63,021 bases of DNA from an uncultured Clostridium sp. (GCA_946409935.1 CAMJYG010000003.1:1-63021), one strand, 5' to 3'. Numbered from the stretch's first letter, positions 47,702-59,354 are shown. Numbers and translations: made by a program. Notes: generated by a model not told the origin, from the letters alone.

Positions 47702-48022
47702 ATGTCTACAATTATATATTCGATAGAAGATATTAAGAAAATGATATATGAAGTACTAATTAATACGGATGTCGAAAAAGCTATATTATTTGGCTCTTAT
47801 GCTAAAAACACACCAACTTCAAAAAGTGATATAGATATCCTTATTGATAGTAATGGGAAAATTAAAGGATTAAAATTTTTTGCTATTATTGATATGATTA
47901 GGGAAAAATTTGATAAAAATGTAGATGTAATTGAAAAATCTGAAATAGAAAAAGATTCTAGAATAGAAAAAGAAATAGAAAGGACCGGCATTGTTGTTTA
48001 TGAAAAGTTTTCTTACAACTGA
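47702..48022 (+). CDS. MNT-type nucleotidyltransferase (MntA-like antitoxin)
   Basis: The 106-residue minimal nucleotidyltransferase has the hallmark LFGSYAKNTPTSKSDIDILID (GSx10DxD). It is similar to MntA antitoxins that AMPylate HEPN toxins. No HEPN gene follows; a terminator comes next, so it may be an orphan. TAAAGGAGAAA precedes the ATG. Confidence 0.9.
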   Translation: MSTIIYSIEDIKKMIYEVLINTDVEKAILFGSYAKNTPTSKSDIDILIDSNGKIKGLKFFAIIDMIREKFDKNVDVIEKSEIEKDSRIEKEIERTGIVVYEKFSYN

Positions 48023-48074
48023 ATTAAATCAGTTAGAATCTGATTTAATTGATATATATAATAGATAAATATCT

Positions 48075-48114
48075 TAAAAAAGACTGAATTTTATTTAAAA
48101 TTCAGTCTTTTTTT
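48075..48114 (+). terminator. Rho-independent terminator
   Basis: AAAAAAGACTGAATTTT / AAAATTCAGTCTTTTTTT strong hairpin after the MNT gene. Confidence 0.9.
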
Positions 48115-48126
48115 GACAAATAAAGT

Positions 48127-48155
48127 TTGAAAAAAATGCCAAAAGGTGCTATAAT
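48127..48155 (+). promoter_or_regulatory. Promoter of the riboswitch transcript
   Basis: TTGAAA at 48127-48132, 17 bases, TATAAT at 48150-48155, just before the aptamer. Confidence 0.75.
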
Positions 48156-48171
48156 TGTATTAGATATGTTA

Positions 48172-48252
48172 AAAGGCACAATAAACGAAAGTTTATGTCG
48201 CAAAGCCGATGGTCTAAAGATTATAAAAAAATCCAAGATAGCAAGGTTGCAC
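48172..48252 (+). ncRNA. Cyclic-di-GMP-I (GEMM-I) riboswitch
   Basis: The aptamer shows the conserved blocks in order: CACAATAAAC-GAAA-GTTTAT (stem with GNRA loop), GTCGCAAAGCC, GGTCTAAA, and AGCAAGGTTGC. It sits between a promoter and the 48314 gene. AAGGCACAA at its 5' edge (48173-48181) is fully complementary to TTGTGCCTT at 48284-48292, just before the ribosome site, giving a possible alternative pairing that links ligand binding to translation. Confidence 0.88.
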
Positions 48253-48313
48253 AAAGGAAAAGGAAGGAGAAGTACAAACTGATTTGTGCCTTGTAAAAGG
48301 AAGGTGATTATAT

Positions 48314-48961
48314 ATGAGTAAGAAAAAAATAATAAAAATATTATTAATTATTTTAGCAATAATTATATTAATATTTTTATTTGATTTAGGAAGAAAAACC
48401 TATATTCTATCTAAATACACAAATGAAAATAATAAATACGCTGAAATTACAAATTTTTATAAAAAGATGACGACAGAAGAAGGAATTACAACTGAATTCT
48501 GGAGAAAAGGTAATTTAGGTTTATTGAAAAGAACTGCAAAAGATGATATAAAAATTATATATTATGGCGAAGAATATAATTGGATTATTGTTGATTCTAA
48601 AGACAAAGATAATAATGACAGCAAAATAGCGGTAAAAATGAATAAAGAAGGGCCGGGAATCGAAGTACAAAATTTAAAAACAGGTACTTTGGACATGGAA
48701 AACTTTTGGAATACAATTAAAATGGCTTTTTTATCAAGAATTACAAGTGAAAAAATAGATGATATAGAATGTTATAAATTCTATTTAAATGAAGAATGGC
48801 AAATGTTTGTTAATAAAGATAATTTATTAGTTATGAGAGAAAAAAATGGTTCAACAGATACAGGAACAATTGAATATAAACTAAATGTAGTAAGAGATGA
48901 AGATGTTGTAATGCCTAATTTAGCAGGTTATAGTATAAATGATACTACACAAAAACAATAA
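48314..48961 (+). CDS. c-di-GMP-controlled membrane-anchored protein of unknown function
   Basis: The 215-residue protein has an N-terminal membrane anchor (residues 6-26, IKILLIILAIIILIFLFDLG). Its extracytoplasmic domain resembles the beta-sheet LolA/LolB-like sensing folds in outline (FWRKGNLGLLKRTAKDD, IECYKFYLNEEWQMFVNKDNLLVMREK), but no family is certain. AAGGAAGGTG precedes the ATG. Because a GEMM-I riboswitch is upstream, the gene is likely switched by c-di-GMP. Confidence 0.8.
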   Translation: MSKKKIIKILLIILAIIILIFLFDLGRKTYILSKYTNENNKYAEITNFYKKMTTEEGITTEFWRKGNLGLLKRTAKDDIKIIYYGEEYNWIIVDSKDKDNNDSKIAVKMNKEGPGIEVQNLKTGTLDMENFWNTIKMAFLSRITSEKIDDIECYKFYLNEEWQMFVNKDNLLVMREKNGSTDTGTIEYKLNVVRDEDVVMPNLAGYSINDTTQKQ

Positions 48962-48974
48962 AAGTTTACATAAT

Positions 48975-49003
48975 TTGACTTCTATCGTAAAATTTGGTAT
49001 AAT
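48975..49003 (+). promoter_or_regulatory. Consensus promoter of the 49036 gene
   Basis: TTGACT at 48975-48980, 17 bases, TATAAT at 48998-49003. Confidence 0.8.
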
Positions 49004-49035
49004 GAATTTATATGTAATAAGAGGAAGTGAAATTT

Positions 49036-49705
49036 ATGAGGAAAAAAGGAGCTTTTGTAAAGCATTTGGCAGTAGTATTAGCAGCTTCAACGGTAGCTGT
49101 AGGAGCACGGAGGTGTTATTGCAGATGAGTATTCCGATCCACTTGATGGGCGCCCAACAATAAATAAATTATTAGAAAATCCCGATGAAAGTTATGAAGA
49201 TTACGGAGTAACTGAAGAACATATTGCAATGCTTAATGACTTTATAAACAAAGAAGGAGAGCCGAGTTTAGAAGAACTAGAAGAAGTAGAAAAGAAATTA
49301 ATATTAATGGTAAAACACAAGATTCGTGTAGTTTATTCTTCAGCAATAGGAAAAGAAGAAAATGATATAAATGTTAAATTAGGATATAATGATAATGGTG
49401 ATAGAGACGGAAATCCTCCGGGTGCATATTTACGTTTAGATGGAAAAATATTTACAGACAAAATAAATATATTTGGTTATTGTAAGATGCCAAAAGAGAT
49501 AGCAAAGGCTATAGATAAAATTGCAGAAATTCAATTAATAAAAAGTAATAAAGAAAAAGATGTAACATACCGAATTGATTTAGATAAATATAAATATGCC
49601 TTGAATGATATAAGCAAATTTCTAGGATGTAAAATAAAATGCAATAAAGATGGTACAGAATTAAGTATAGATAATGAAAATAAAAGAGAAGATATAGAAA
49701 AATAA
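49036..49705 (+). CDS. Exported protein of unknown function, one CGG +1 shift
   Basis: The reconstructed product has 222 residues. The N-terminus RKKGAFVKHLAVVLAASTVAVGA is a signal peptide or anchor. At codon 25 the frame breaks at CGG (49108); skipping C continues G-G-V-I-A-D-E-Y-S-D-P-L-D and joins the long frame ending at 49705. The mature part (YEDYGVTEEHIAMLNDFINK) is not recognised. Short potential starts at 49229 lack a ribosome site, whereas GAGGAAGTG and a consensus promoter support 49036. It is translationally coupled to the next gene. Confidence 0.8.
49108..49111 (+). other. CGGA +1 frameshift site 6 (exported protein)
   Basis: In-frame CGG is codon 25, after GCA. The frame resumes at GGA-GGT (49109). 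Frame 0 stops at 49126-49128, after five more codons. It is at the end of the hydrophobic signal segment. Confidence 0.8.
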
Positions 49706-49728
49706 TGAATATTAAAGGAGAAGTTAAA

Positions 49729-50640
49729 ATGTTAAAATATGATGATCCAAGAGTTTGGAAAAGTAATGCTGAAGATGTAAAAATAGAAATACCATCATGT
49801 GTTAATCCACCATTAAAAAAAATAAAAATAACGCAAAACGGAGAAATGCCTATAAAAGATATGAGTCAATATAGGAGGTATGTTTTATCAGAAAAAGAAC
49901 AAGAAAAAAAAGAAGAAAATAAGGAGGAAGAAGTAATGGCAGAAAATAAAAAATCATCTTGTGGAAAAAAAAGAGCTGCATGGATAGCTGCATCTTTAGC
50001 AGCAACAGCAGCAGTTGGGGGGGCAACGTATGCAATAGATATGAATAGACCATTCTATAACATAAAAGATGCAACAGACCATGGATGTACATATGAATTA
50101 TTAGGAATTAATAAAACAATAGCAGATAGAATAGAAGCGGTAGAAAGGAGTTTAAAGAGTAAAAATAACATAAGTGCAGTAGCCCATGAATTAGCAGATG
50201 TGGGAATAGATGCTGTTATAAGTAAAATAGATAGTGCATTAGGAGATAATGGAGATAATGTAGCAATTAGATATGGAAGAAGGAAATTTGATGGTTTAGA
50301 TAAGCCATATATTATAATTAATAATGAAGAAGTATATGACGGAGAAGGTGGAGAAAATAGACATAAAGTTGCTAACGAAATTATGGTTGGTCTAGATGCC
50401 ATAATTGAAATACAAGGAGAAATTGATTATATGAATGGACCATACTATAATCCTAGTGAAGATAATGAAAAAATTTATAAAAATCTTGAAAAATTATTAA
50501 ATAAAATAAACAAAACAGCTGCACTTGTAATAAGAATTAATAAAGATGGGGACATCATTCAAGTAAGTAGAGAAGAACAAAGGAAAAATCAACAAACAAA
50601 GTCAAATTCAAATAACGATGAACCAGAAATAGGAGATTAA
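49729..50640 (+). CDS. Membrane protein of unknown function with internal start
   Basis: The product has 303 residues from ATG 49729 (AAAGGAG eight bases upstream); an ATG at 49705 overlapping the previous stop is less likely. Residues 1-69 are hydrophilic and cytosolic. A helix (AAWIAASLAATAAVGGATYAI, about 82-102) is followed by an external domain (TDHGCTYELLGINKTIADRI, KFDGLDKPYIIINNEEVYDG) that I cannot assign. An AAGGAGG site at 49921 lies eight bases before an in-frame ATG (49936), suggesting a second, shorter product starting MAENKKSS. Confidence 0.78.
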   Translation: MLKYDDPRVWKSNAEDVKIEIPSCVNPPLKKIKITQNGEMPIKDMSQYRRYVLSEKEQEKKEENKEEEVMAENKKSSCGKKRAAWIAASLAATAAVGGATYAIDMNRPFYNIKDATDHGCTYELLGINKTIADRIEAVERSLKSKNNISAVAHELADVGIDAVISKIDSALGDNGDNVAIRYGRRKFDGLDKPYIIINNEEVYDGEGGENRHKVANEIMVGLDAIIEIQGEIDYMNGPYYNPSEDNEKIYKNLEKLLNKINKTAALVIRINKDGDIIQVSREEQRKNQQTKSNSNNDEPEIGD

Positions 50641-50668
50641 GGTTGATAATTTATTTTCTTCCCAACCA
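50641..50668 (+). repeat. Degenerate family A hairpin
   Basis: GGTTGATAATTTATTTTCTTC then CCCAACC: the outer arms of the repeat with most of the interior lost. It is followed by a TTTATGTCTTCGAAACAG remnant of the usual leader. Confidence 0.55.
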
Positions 50669-50822
50669 CATTTATGTCTTCGAAACAGAAAAAATATAGT
50701 AAAAATGGTTAAATTTTACAGCGTAACAAATTTAAAATTAAATAAAAATTGATAAATGCATAAAATTACCACTGTTTGCAAACAATATGTGTAAAACATA
50801 TTAAGCAAGGAGTGGATTTTTT

Positions 50823-53800
50823 TTGAAAACAAATAAAATATTAAAAATAAATGGAACATTAACATATGAAAATCAGTTAGAAATGCATTTACAAAAAATT
50901 GCCACAAATCACAATTTAACTAATAAGTCCAACAAAGACACATATCCAATTCCTCAAATGCTAGAAAATTTTAAAGTTATACAAGAAGTTTATAATTTGT
51001 TAAATGAACATTTAAAATTAGGAATAGGTATTCATCCCGCAGGAGAATGGCTATTAGATAACTTATATATCATAGAAGAAACAGTAAAACAAATACAAAA
51101 AGATATGACTTTAAAAAAGTATACTAATTTTGTAGGGATAGCAAACGGACAATATAAGGGATTTGCAAGAATATATGTTTTAGCTTCAGAAATTGTTGCA
51201 TATACAGACAATAAAATAGAAAGAAAACAATTAGAAAAATATTTAGAAAGTTATCAGACTAAAAAGACGTTAAGTATGGAAGAAATTTGGAATATAGGTA
51301 TATTTCTTCAAATTGCAATAATTGAAAATATAAGAGAAATATGTGAAAAAATATATAGTGTTCAGATTCAAAAATTTAAAGCAGAAAATATAGTAGAAAG
51401 ATTAGTTGAAAATAAAGAAAAATCGGAGATAAAATTTAAAAATAATGAAATTAAAAAATTTGATAAAGATATTTCTCAAAATATGAGAGAACCATTTATA
51501 GAATATATGTCTTATATTTTAAAAAGATATGGAAAAAAAGGTTATAGTTATTTGAAAGCATTAGAGGAAACAGTCGAAATGGCTGGTACTACAGTATCTG
51601 AAGTAATAAAAAAGGAGCATTTTGATATTGCGGTAAAAAAGGTGTCTATAGGGAATTGTGTTACAAGTATAAAAAAGATTCAAAGAATTAATTTTTTAGA
51701 GATTTTTGAAAAAATAAATGGTGTTGAAGTTATTCTAAAAAAAGATCCTGCAAATGTATATGAAAAAATGGATAGTAAAACAAAGGAATATTATAGGAAT
51801 AAAATAAAGGAAATATCTAAAAAAACAAAAATATCTGAAATCTATATTTCAAGAAAAATGCTAGAATTAGCGGAAAAAAATAAAGAAGAAAAGATAAAAA
51901 GCCATATTGGATATTATTTGATAGATAAAGGAATAAACGAATTATATAATTCTATTAAATATAAGCCACCAATAAATATTAATGAAAATAGCAAGGTTAA
52001 AATTTATATAACTGCAATGTTAACTATTAGTTTAGCATTTTCAATGATATTGGCGAAATTAGTAAATATACACAGCTTAAAATTATATATTTTAAGTGTT
52101 ATTTTGCTATTTATACCAGCTTCAGAATTTGTAATTCAATTAATACAGTATATTTTAGGAAAATTTGTAAAGCCAAAAATGATTCCTAAATTAGATTTTT
52201 CAGAAGGAATAGATACAGAAAATAAAACTATGGTAGTTATACCTACTATTTTAAAATCGAAAGAAAAAGTACAAGAATTAATGCGAAAATTAGAAGTGTA
52301 TTATTTAGCTAATAAATCTTCAAATATATATTTTACATTATTAGGCGATTGTTCAGAAAGTAAAAATGAAGAAGAAGATTTTGATAAAGGAGTTATTTCA
52401 GAAGGGCAAAATCAAATAAAAGTATTAAATGAAAAATACAAAGCAGAAGAAAATGACTTACCTATTTTTAATTTTATATATAGAAAAAGATTTTGGAATG
52501 AAAAAGAAAATTCATATCTTGGTTGGGAAAGAAAAAGGGGTATGCTAACACAGTTTAACCAATATTTATTGGGAAGTTTAGAAAATCCTTTTAGAATAAA
52601 TACAATAGAGGATTGTAATAAAAAAGAGAAAACTAAAGAAATAAAATATATTATAACTTTAGATGCAGATACAGACTTAATTTTAAATTCTGCATTTGAA
52701 CTAGTTGGAGCAATGGCACATATTTTAAATGAGCCAATTATAGATAAAGAAAAAAATATTGTAAAAAGAGGTTATGGAATAATACAGCCTAGAGTTGGAA
52801 TTAATTTAGATATTAGTTATAAAACTTTATTTACAAAAATATTTGCGGGTTCTGGAGGAATTGATAGTTATACTAATGCAATTTCAGATATATACCAAGA
52901 TAATTTTAAAGAGGGAATTTTTACAGGAAAAGGAATTTATAATTTAAAAGTTTATGAAGAAGTATTAAATGGGCAAATACCAGAAAATACTGTTTTAAGC
53001 CATGACCTTTTAGAAGGTTGTTATTTAAGATGTGGACTAGCATCAGATATTCTATTAATGGATGGATATCCAACAAAATATAATAGTTTTATGAATAGGC
53101 TTGCAAGATGGATTAGAGGAGATTGGCAAATAACAAAATGGGCATGTAAAAAAAGCCAGTTAAATTTGCTATCTAAATATAAAATATTAGATAATTTAAG
53201 AAGGAGTCTATTAGAAATAAGTATAATAGTTGCAATAACATATATTAGTATAATTGGAATTTTTTATCAAAAAAATATATCTCCAATAAACTTGGTATTA
53301 ATAACAATTCTTGGTTTTCCTTATATTTTAGAAATTTTAAATTATCTAATATTCAAAAAAGAGGGAGAACAAAAGCAAAAAACATTTAGCCCCAAAATTT
53401 CTGGAATAAGAGGAGCATTTATAAGAGGAATATTAACAATAGGATGTCTTCCATATAAAGCATTTATTTCTATAAAATCAATTTTCAAAACTCTATATAG
53501 AAAATATATATCACATAAGCATTTGCTAGAATGGACAACATCAGAAGAAGCTGAAAGACAAGCAAAATCAAGCCTTGCTGCATATTACAATTTAATGAGT
53601 ATAAATGTATTATCAGCAGTAATAGCAATAGGTTTAGGAGGATTAAAAGAAAATTTTTTATGTATATTGTTAGGAATTTTATGGATTTTAACTCCTACTA
53701 TAATGTGGTATATAAGTAAAGATATAAAAAAGAAAACGGCAATTCAAAAACTGGAAAATCAAGATAAAAAATATGTTATGGAAATAGGAAAGAAAACGTG

Positions 53801-56800
53801 GGAATTTTTTAGTCAGTATTTGACTAAAGAAAACAACTATTTAATAACAGATAATTATCAAGAAGATAGAAAGGAAAAAATAGTCCCAAGAACATCTTCA
53901 ACAAATATTGGGTTATCATTACTTGCTGTTATTTCGGCATATGACTTGAAATATATCAATTTAGATGAATGTTTAGAAATGCTAGTAAATATTATAAAAA
54001 CAATAGAACAATTGCCGAAATGGAATGGACATTTATATAATTGGTATAATATTAAAACAAAAGAACCACTAATTCCAAGATATATATCAACAGTAGATAG
54101 TGGGAATTTAATAGGATATTTATATGTAACTAAAGCATTTTTAGAGGAAATAAGTGAAAGATACAAATCAAATATCAATCCAAAAAACAAATTAGAGAAG
54201 AATAATGAAACAGATAAATCAAACAAATATATTATTTTAAAAAATGAAGGAATTGAAAAAGAAAATTTAGAGGAAAGAAAAATTTATAATGATAATATAA
54301 TTAATAAAATAGATGATTCAATAGTTATTTTAAATAAAATAATAGAAAATACTAATTTTTCTTTATTATATAATAATGAGCAACAAATTTTTTCTATAGG
54401 TTTTAATATAGAAGAAAATAAATTAACAGATTCGTATTATGATTTATTAGCTTCAGAAGCAAGACAAGCTAGTTTTGTGGCAATAAGTAAAAAAGATATA
54501 CCAGCAAAACATTGGAATTCATTAAGTAGAACACTAACAACTCTTGGAAAATATAAAGGGCTTATTTCATGGTCTGGTACTGCATTTGAATATTTAATGC
54601 CAAATATAAATATGCCAAAATATGAGGGGAGCTTGCTTGATGAATCGTGCAAGTTTATGATTAAAAGTCAAATGGAATATGCAAGTAAGCTGAATATACC
54701 ATGGGGAATTTCGGAAGCGGCATTTAATTTAAAAGACTTACATGCTAATTATCAGTATAAAGCCTTTGGAATACCATGGTTAGGACTAAAAAGAGGATTA
54801 GCAGATGAAATGGTAGTTTCTAGTTATGGAGGAATTTTAGCAATAAATGAATTTCCAAAAGAAGAAGTACAAAATCTAAAAAGTCTTGAACAAGAAGGAA
54901 TGTATGGAAAATATGGATTTTATGAATCAATTGATTATACTCCTGAAAGAGTAGAAAAAGGAAAAACCTCTGCAGTAGTAAAAACATATATGGCTCATCA
55001 CCAAGGACTTATATTATTATCTATAAATAATTTATTTAATAATAATATTTTACAAAAAAGATTTATGAAAAATCCAGAAATAGAAGCATGTTCTGTTTTA
55101 TTACAAGAAACTATGCCTGAAACATTTATTATAACAAAAGAAAATAAAGAAAAAGTAGAAAAATTAAAATATAAAGATTATGAAAATTATACACAAAGAA
55201 CTTATAAAAAGATTGATAATAGGATAATTACAGGAAATGTAATATCTAATAATAATTACATTATAGCAATGAATCAAAAAGGAGAAGGTGTAAGTAAATA
55301 TAAAGACTATTATATAAATAGATTTAAGCCAACAGATGATTATAGTCAGGGGATATTTTTCACTTTTAAAAGTATTAAAAATAAAAATATATGGAGTTCA
55401 AATTATTGTTGGAGTAATAGCAAAGAAGAGCAATATCAAATAAGTTTTATGCCTGATAAAGATGAACAAGAAATAATAAATGGAAATATAAAAACTAAAA
55501 TTATTACAACAGTTGCATCAAATGAACCAGTAGAATTACGAAGAATAGTTTTAGAAAATAGAGGAATAGAAGAAGAAATAATAGAAATAACTTCATGTTT
55601 TGAACCAGTATTATCAAAGAAAGAACAAGATTATGCACATCCTGCATTTAATAACTTATTTTTAGTTACAGAATTTGATGAAGAAACAAATAGTTTAATT
55701 GTAAAAAGAAAAAATAGAGAAAATAACAATCAAAATTTATATTTAGCAGCTAACTTATCCACAAATAGTGAAACAATTGGGGATTTAGAATATGAAATAG
55801 ATGAAGAAAAGTTTATTCGGAAGAGGAAATTTAGGAATACCCAAAACAATTTTAAATTCTAAACCATTATCAAAAAAAATAGGGCTCGTAACAGAACCAA
55901 TTATAGCATTAAAAAGAACTATAAAAATAAAGCCACAAGATGAAGTTATTTTAGATTTTGTTGTAGCAGTTAATGAAGAAAAAGAAAATGTAATTGAAAA
56001 TGTAAAAAAATATATATCTAAGGAAAATGTGAAAAAAGAAATTGAATTATCGAAAGCAAGAGTGGAAGCGGAAAGCAGATATTTAGGAATAAAAGGTAGT
56101 GAAATTGAAATATACCAAAAAATATTATCTTATATAATTTTTGACAATTCTGTAAGAAGCATTAGATTAAATAATATTAAACAAACAGCAAATTATAAAC
56201 AGAGCGAATTATGGAAATATGGAATTTCTGGAGATTTACCAATTATTTTAATAAAAATAAAAGATGTAAATGATAATTATGTGATAAAAGATGTACTAAA
56301 AGCCTATGAATTTTTTAGAACTAAAAATATTGAAACAGAGATTGTAATTTTAGATGAAGAAAAACATAGTTATGAAAATTATGTTAAATCTGAAATAGAA
56401 GGTTCAATTTTAAACCAGCAAATGGCATATTTAAAAAATATTAAAGGTGGAATTTTTACTTTATCTAAAAGTGAAATTGATAAAAATGATATAGAATTAT
56501 TAGAGTTCATTTCAGCAATTATAGTAGATAGTGGTAAAGGTGGACTTAAAAATAATATAAAAGAACTTGAAGACGAATATCTAGAAAAGTACACAAAAGA
56601 AGAAATAGAAGAAAAGCCTCAGATAATTATAGATGAGGATAATGATGATATTGATATATTAGAAAATAAAGAAAAAATAAAATATTATAATGAATATGGT
56701 GGATTTTCGGCAGATGGTAAGGAATATTTAATAAAAATAAATAAAGAAAATAGATTACCAACTGTATGGAGCCACATAATGGCAAATGAGAAATTTGGAA

Positions 56801-59076
56801 CAATATTGACAGAAAATATGGGAGGATATAGTTGGTATAGAAATAGTAGATTAAATAGAGTTACTAGTTGGGCCAATAATCCAGTTTATGATATTCCATC
56901 AGAGATTATATATATAAAAGATATAGAAAACAAAAGGAGTTGGTCACTAGGTTTAAATCCTAAGCCAGACAATAAAAATTACAATATAATTTATGGATTT
57001 GGATATTGTAAATATATTCACAAGTGTGATGGAATCGAACAAGAATTAGAAATATTTGTTCCAAAACAAGATAGCTGTAAAATTGGAATTTTAAAATTCA
57101 AAAATACAACTATGACAAAAAAGAAATTAAAAATATATTATTATATAAAACCAGTAATTGGAGAAGATGAAATAAAATCTAACGGAAATATATCAGTTGA
57201 CTTTGATAGGAATAATAATGTTTTACACTCAAAAAATTTATATAGAGAAGAAATGGAAAATACAATAATATATACTTCATGTAGTGAAAAAATAAACTCA
57301 TATACAGGTGATAAAAATTCTTTTTTGGGATTAGAAGGAATATCAAACCCTATAGGGTTAAAAAACACATCTTTAAAGAATAAAAATTCCTTAGGAAAAA
57401 ATGCATGTATGGTATATGAAGTAGAAGTAGAACTAGAAAGCTTTGAAAATAAGGAGATTTCTATTATTTTAGGGGCAGAAGATAGTTTAATTGATTGTAA
57501 AAATATTGCGTATAAGTACAGTAAAGTTCAAAATTGTAAACAAGAATTAGAAATCATAAAGTCATATTGGAAAGAATTATTAGGAAGATTACAAGTATAT
57601 ACTCCATTAGAATCAACAAATATAATTTTAAATGGATGGCTACAATATCAAACTATAAGTAGTAGGCTTTTAGGCAAAAGCGGATATTATCAATCAGGAG
57701 GAGCATTTGGATTTAGGGATCAATTACAAGATACTTTAGGACTAAAATATATAGAACCTAATATGTTAAAAAGACAAATATTAAAACATGCAAAACATCA
57801 ATTTATAGAAGGTGATGTAGAACATTGGTGGCATGAGGAAACGCAAAGAGGGATAAGAACAAGATTTTCAGATGATTTATTGTGGCTACCTTATGTAACT
57901 TTGGAATATATAAACTGCACAGCAGATAAAAGCATCTTAGATATAGAAGTACCATATTTACAAGGAGAAATATTACAAGAAAATAAAGATGAAAAGTATG
58001 ACAAATATAAAGAATCTAATATAAGTGAAAGTATTTATAAGCATTGTATAAAAGCAATTGAAAAAAGTTTAAACTTCGGAGAACATGGAATACCTAAAAT
58101 AGGTTCTGGAGATTGGAACGATGGATTTAGTACAGTTGGAAATAAAGGCAGGGGTGAAAGTGTATGGTTAGGATTTTTCTTATATAAGATTTTAGAAAAA
58201 TTTATACCTATTTGTTATAAAAAACAAGATAATATTTTAGCACAAAAATACGAAAATGTAAAAAATGAACTTAAGAAAAATTTGAATAATAATTGCTGGG
58301 ATGGCAGATGGTTTAGAAGAGCTTTTATGGATAATGGCAAGATGCTTGGAAGTATGGAAAATGATGAGTGTAGAATAGATAGCATAGCTCAAAGTTGGAG
58401 TATTATTTCAAATGCAGGAGATAATGATAAAAAATTTATTTCTATGGAAAGCTTAGAAAATCATTTGGTGGATAGAGAAAACGGTATTATAAAATTGCTA
58501 GATCCTCCATTTGAAAAAGGAAAACTAGAACCTGGTTATATTAAAGCATATTTGCCTGGTGTAAGAGAAAATGGTGGACAGTATACACATGCAAGTTGTT
58601 GGGTAATTATTGCAGAAAGTATGTTAGGATTTGGAGATAAAGCATTAGAATTATATAGAATGATAAATCCAATAGAACATTCTAGAACAAAAGAAGCATG
58701 CCAAAAGTATAAAGTTGAGCCTTATGTTATAGCTGCAGATATTTATGGAGCAAGTAATTTAGCAGGAAGAGGCGGGTGGACTTGGTATACTGGTTCAAGT
58801 AGTTGGTATTATAAAGCAGGAATTGAATATATTTTAGGATTAAAAATAGAAACAGGCTATCTAAAAATTGAGCCATGTATTCCAAAAGAATGGAAAGAAT
58901 ATCAAATTCAATATAGATGGAAAGAAAGTATTTATAATATTAAAGTTAAAAATCCAAATGGAAAAAATTCATTTGAAGAAGAAAATAGTAAAATACTTTT
59001 AAATGGCAATGTATCTAAAAATTGTTTTAAACTAGATGATGGAAGAAATATTTATAATATTGAAGTTATATTGTAA
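50823..59076 (+). CDS. Cyclic beta-1,2-glucan synthase-like GT84/GH94 protein, one CGG +1 shift
   Basis: The reconstructed product has 2750 residues, the size of NdvB/Cgs-type enzymes. The N-terminal region is followed by membrane helices (about 396-455) and a GT84-type glycosyltransferase: ITLDADTDLILN (about 612), QPRVG, GKGIYNL, SHDLLEG, and RLARWIRGDWQ. More helices come next, then a glycoamylase-like part (SWSGTAFEYLMP, MVVSSYGGI, YMAHHQGLILL). The frame breaks at CGG (55818). The C-terminal half holds GH94-type domains (GGFSADGKEYLI, YWKELLGRL, GGAFGFRDQLQD, GSGDWNDGFS, GSSSWYYKAGIEYILG). It makes or resizes beta-1,2-linked glucan at the membrane. The start is TTG with AAGGAGTGG. Confidence 0.88.
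55818..55821 (+). other. CGGA +1 frameshift site 7 (glucan synthase)
   Basis: In-frame CGG is codon 1666, after ATT. Skipping C gives K-F-I-G-R-G-N-L-G-I-P-K, which is followed without gap by the second half. Frame 0 stops at 55860-55862. It separates the GT84/glycoamylase half from the GH94 half. Confidence 0.86.
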
Positions 59077-59354
59077 TTTTAGGCCATAGTTCAGTAATAC
59101 CATATCTATAAGTCTGAGCAGGCAAACCAAGGCGTAGCCTGTTCTACAATAGAAAAGTCAGTATGACTTTCCTATTGTAGAACAAATCGGAAAGCTAATG
59201 AATTTGTAGTATGTTATTTTAAACTATAAATTCTAATTAGCAACAACTTTAAATTAGTAAAGCTTTCCGTAAATTTGTTCTGCACGAATTTTTTCTCAAG
59301 AAAAAATTCTGCGCAACGCATAGAGCGAAGCTTTTTTAATGCAATAGGAAAGTG
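59077..59354 (-). repeat. Gap with inverted family C repeat
   Basis: The palindrome 59141-59183 is the exact reverse complement of 34688-34730. The block 59180-59243 is the inverted counterpart of 34821-34884 and 3821-3875. AAGGCGTAGCCT next to it matches GGCTACGCCT at 34732. A short TAGGAAAGTG/CACTTTCCTA-like hairpin near 59344-59370 may terminate the opposing genes. Confidence 0.75.

Noticed and set aside
3626-59354. CRISPR array in the repeat-rich spacers
   Set aside because: The repeats are dispersed long palindromes, not short direct repeats with regular unique spacers, and no cas gene is present.
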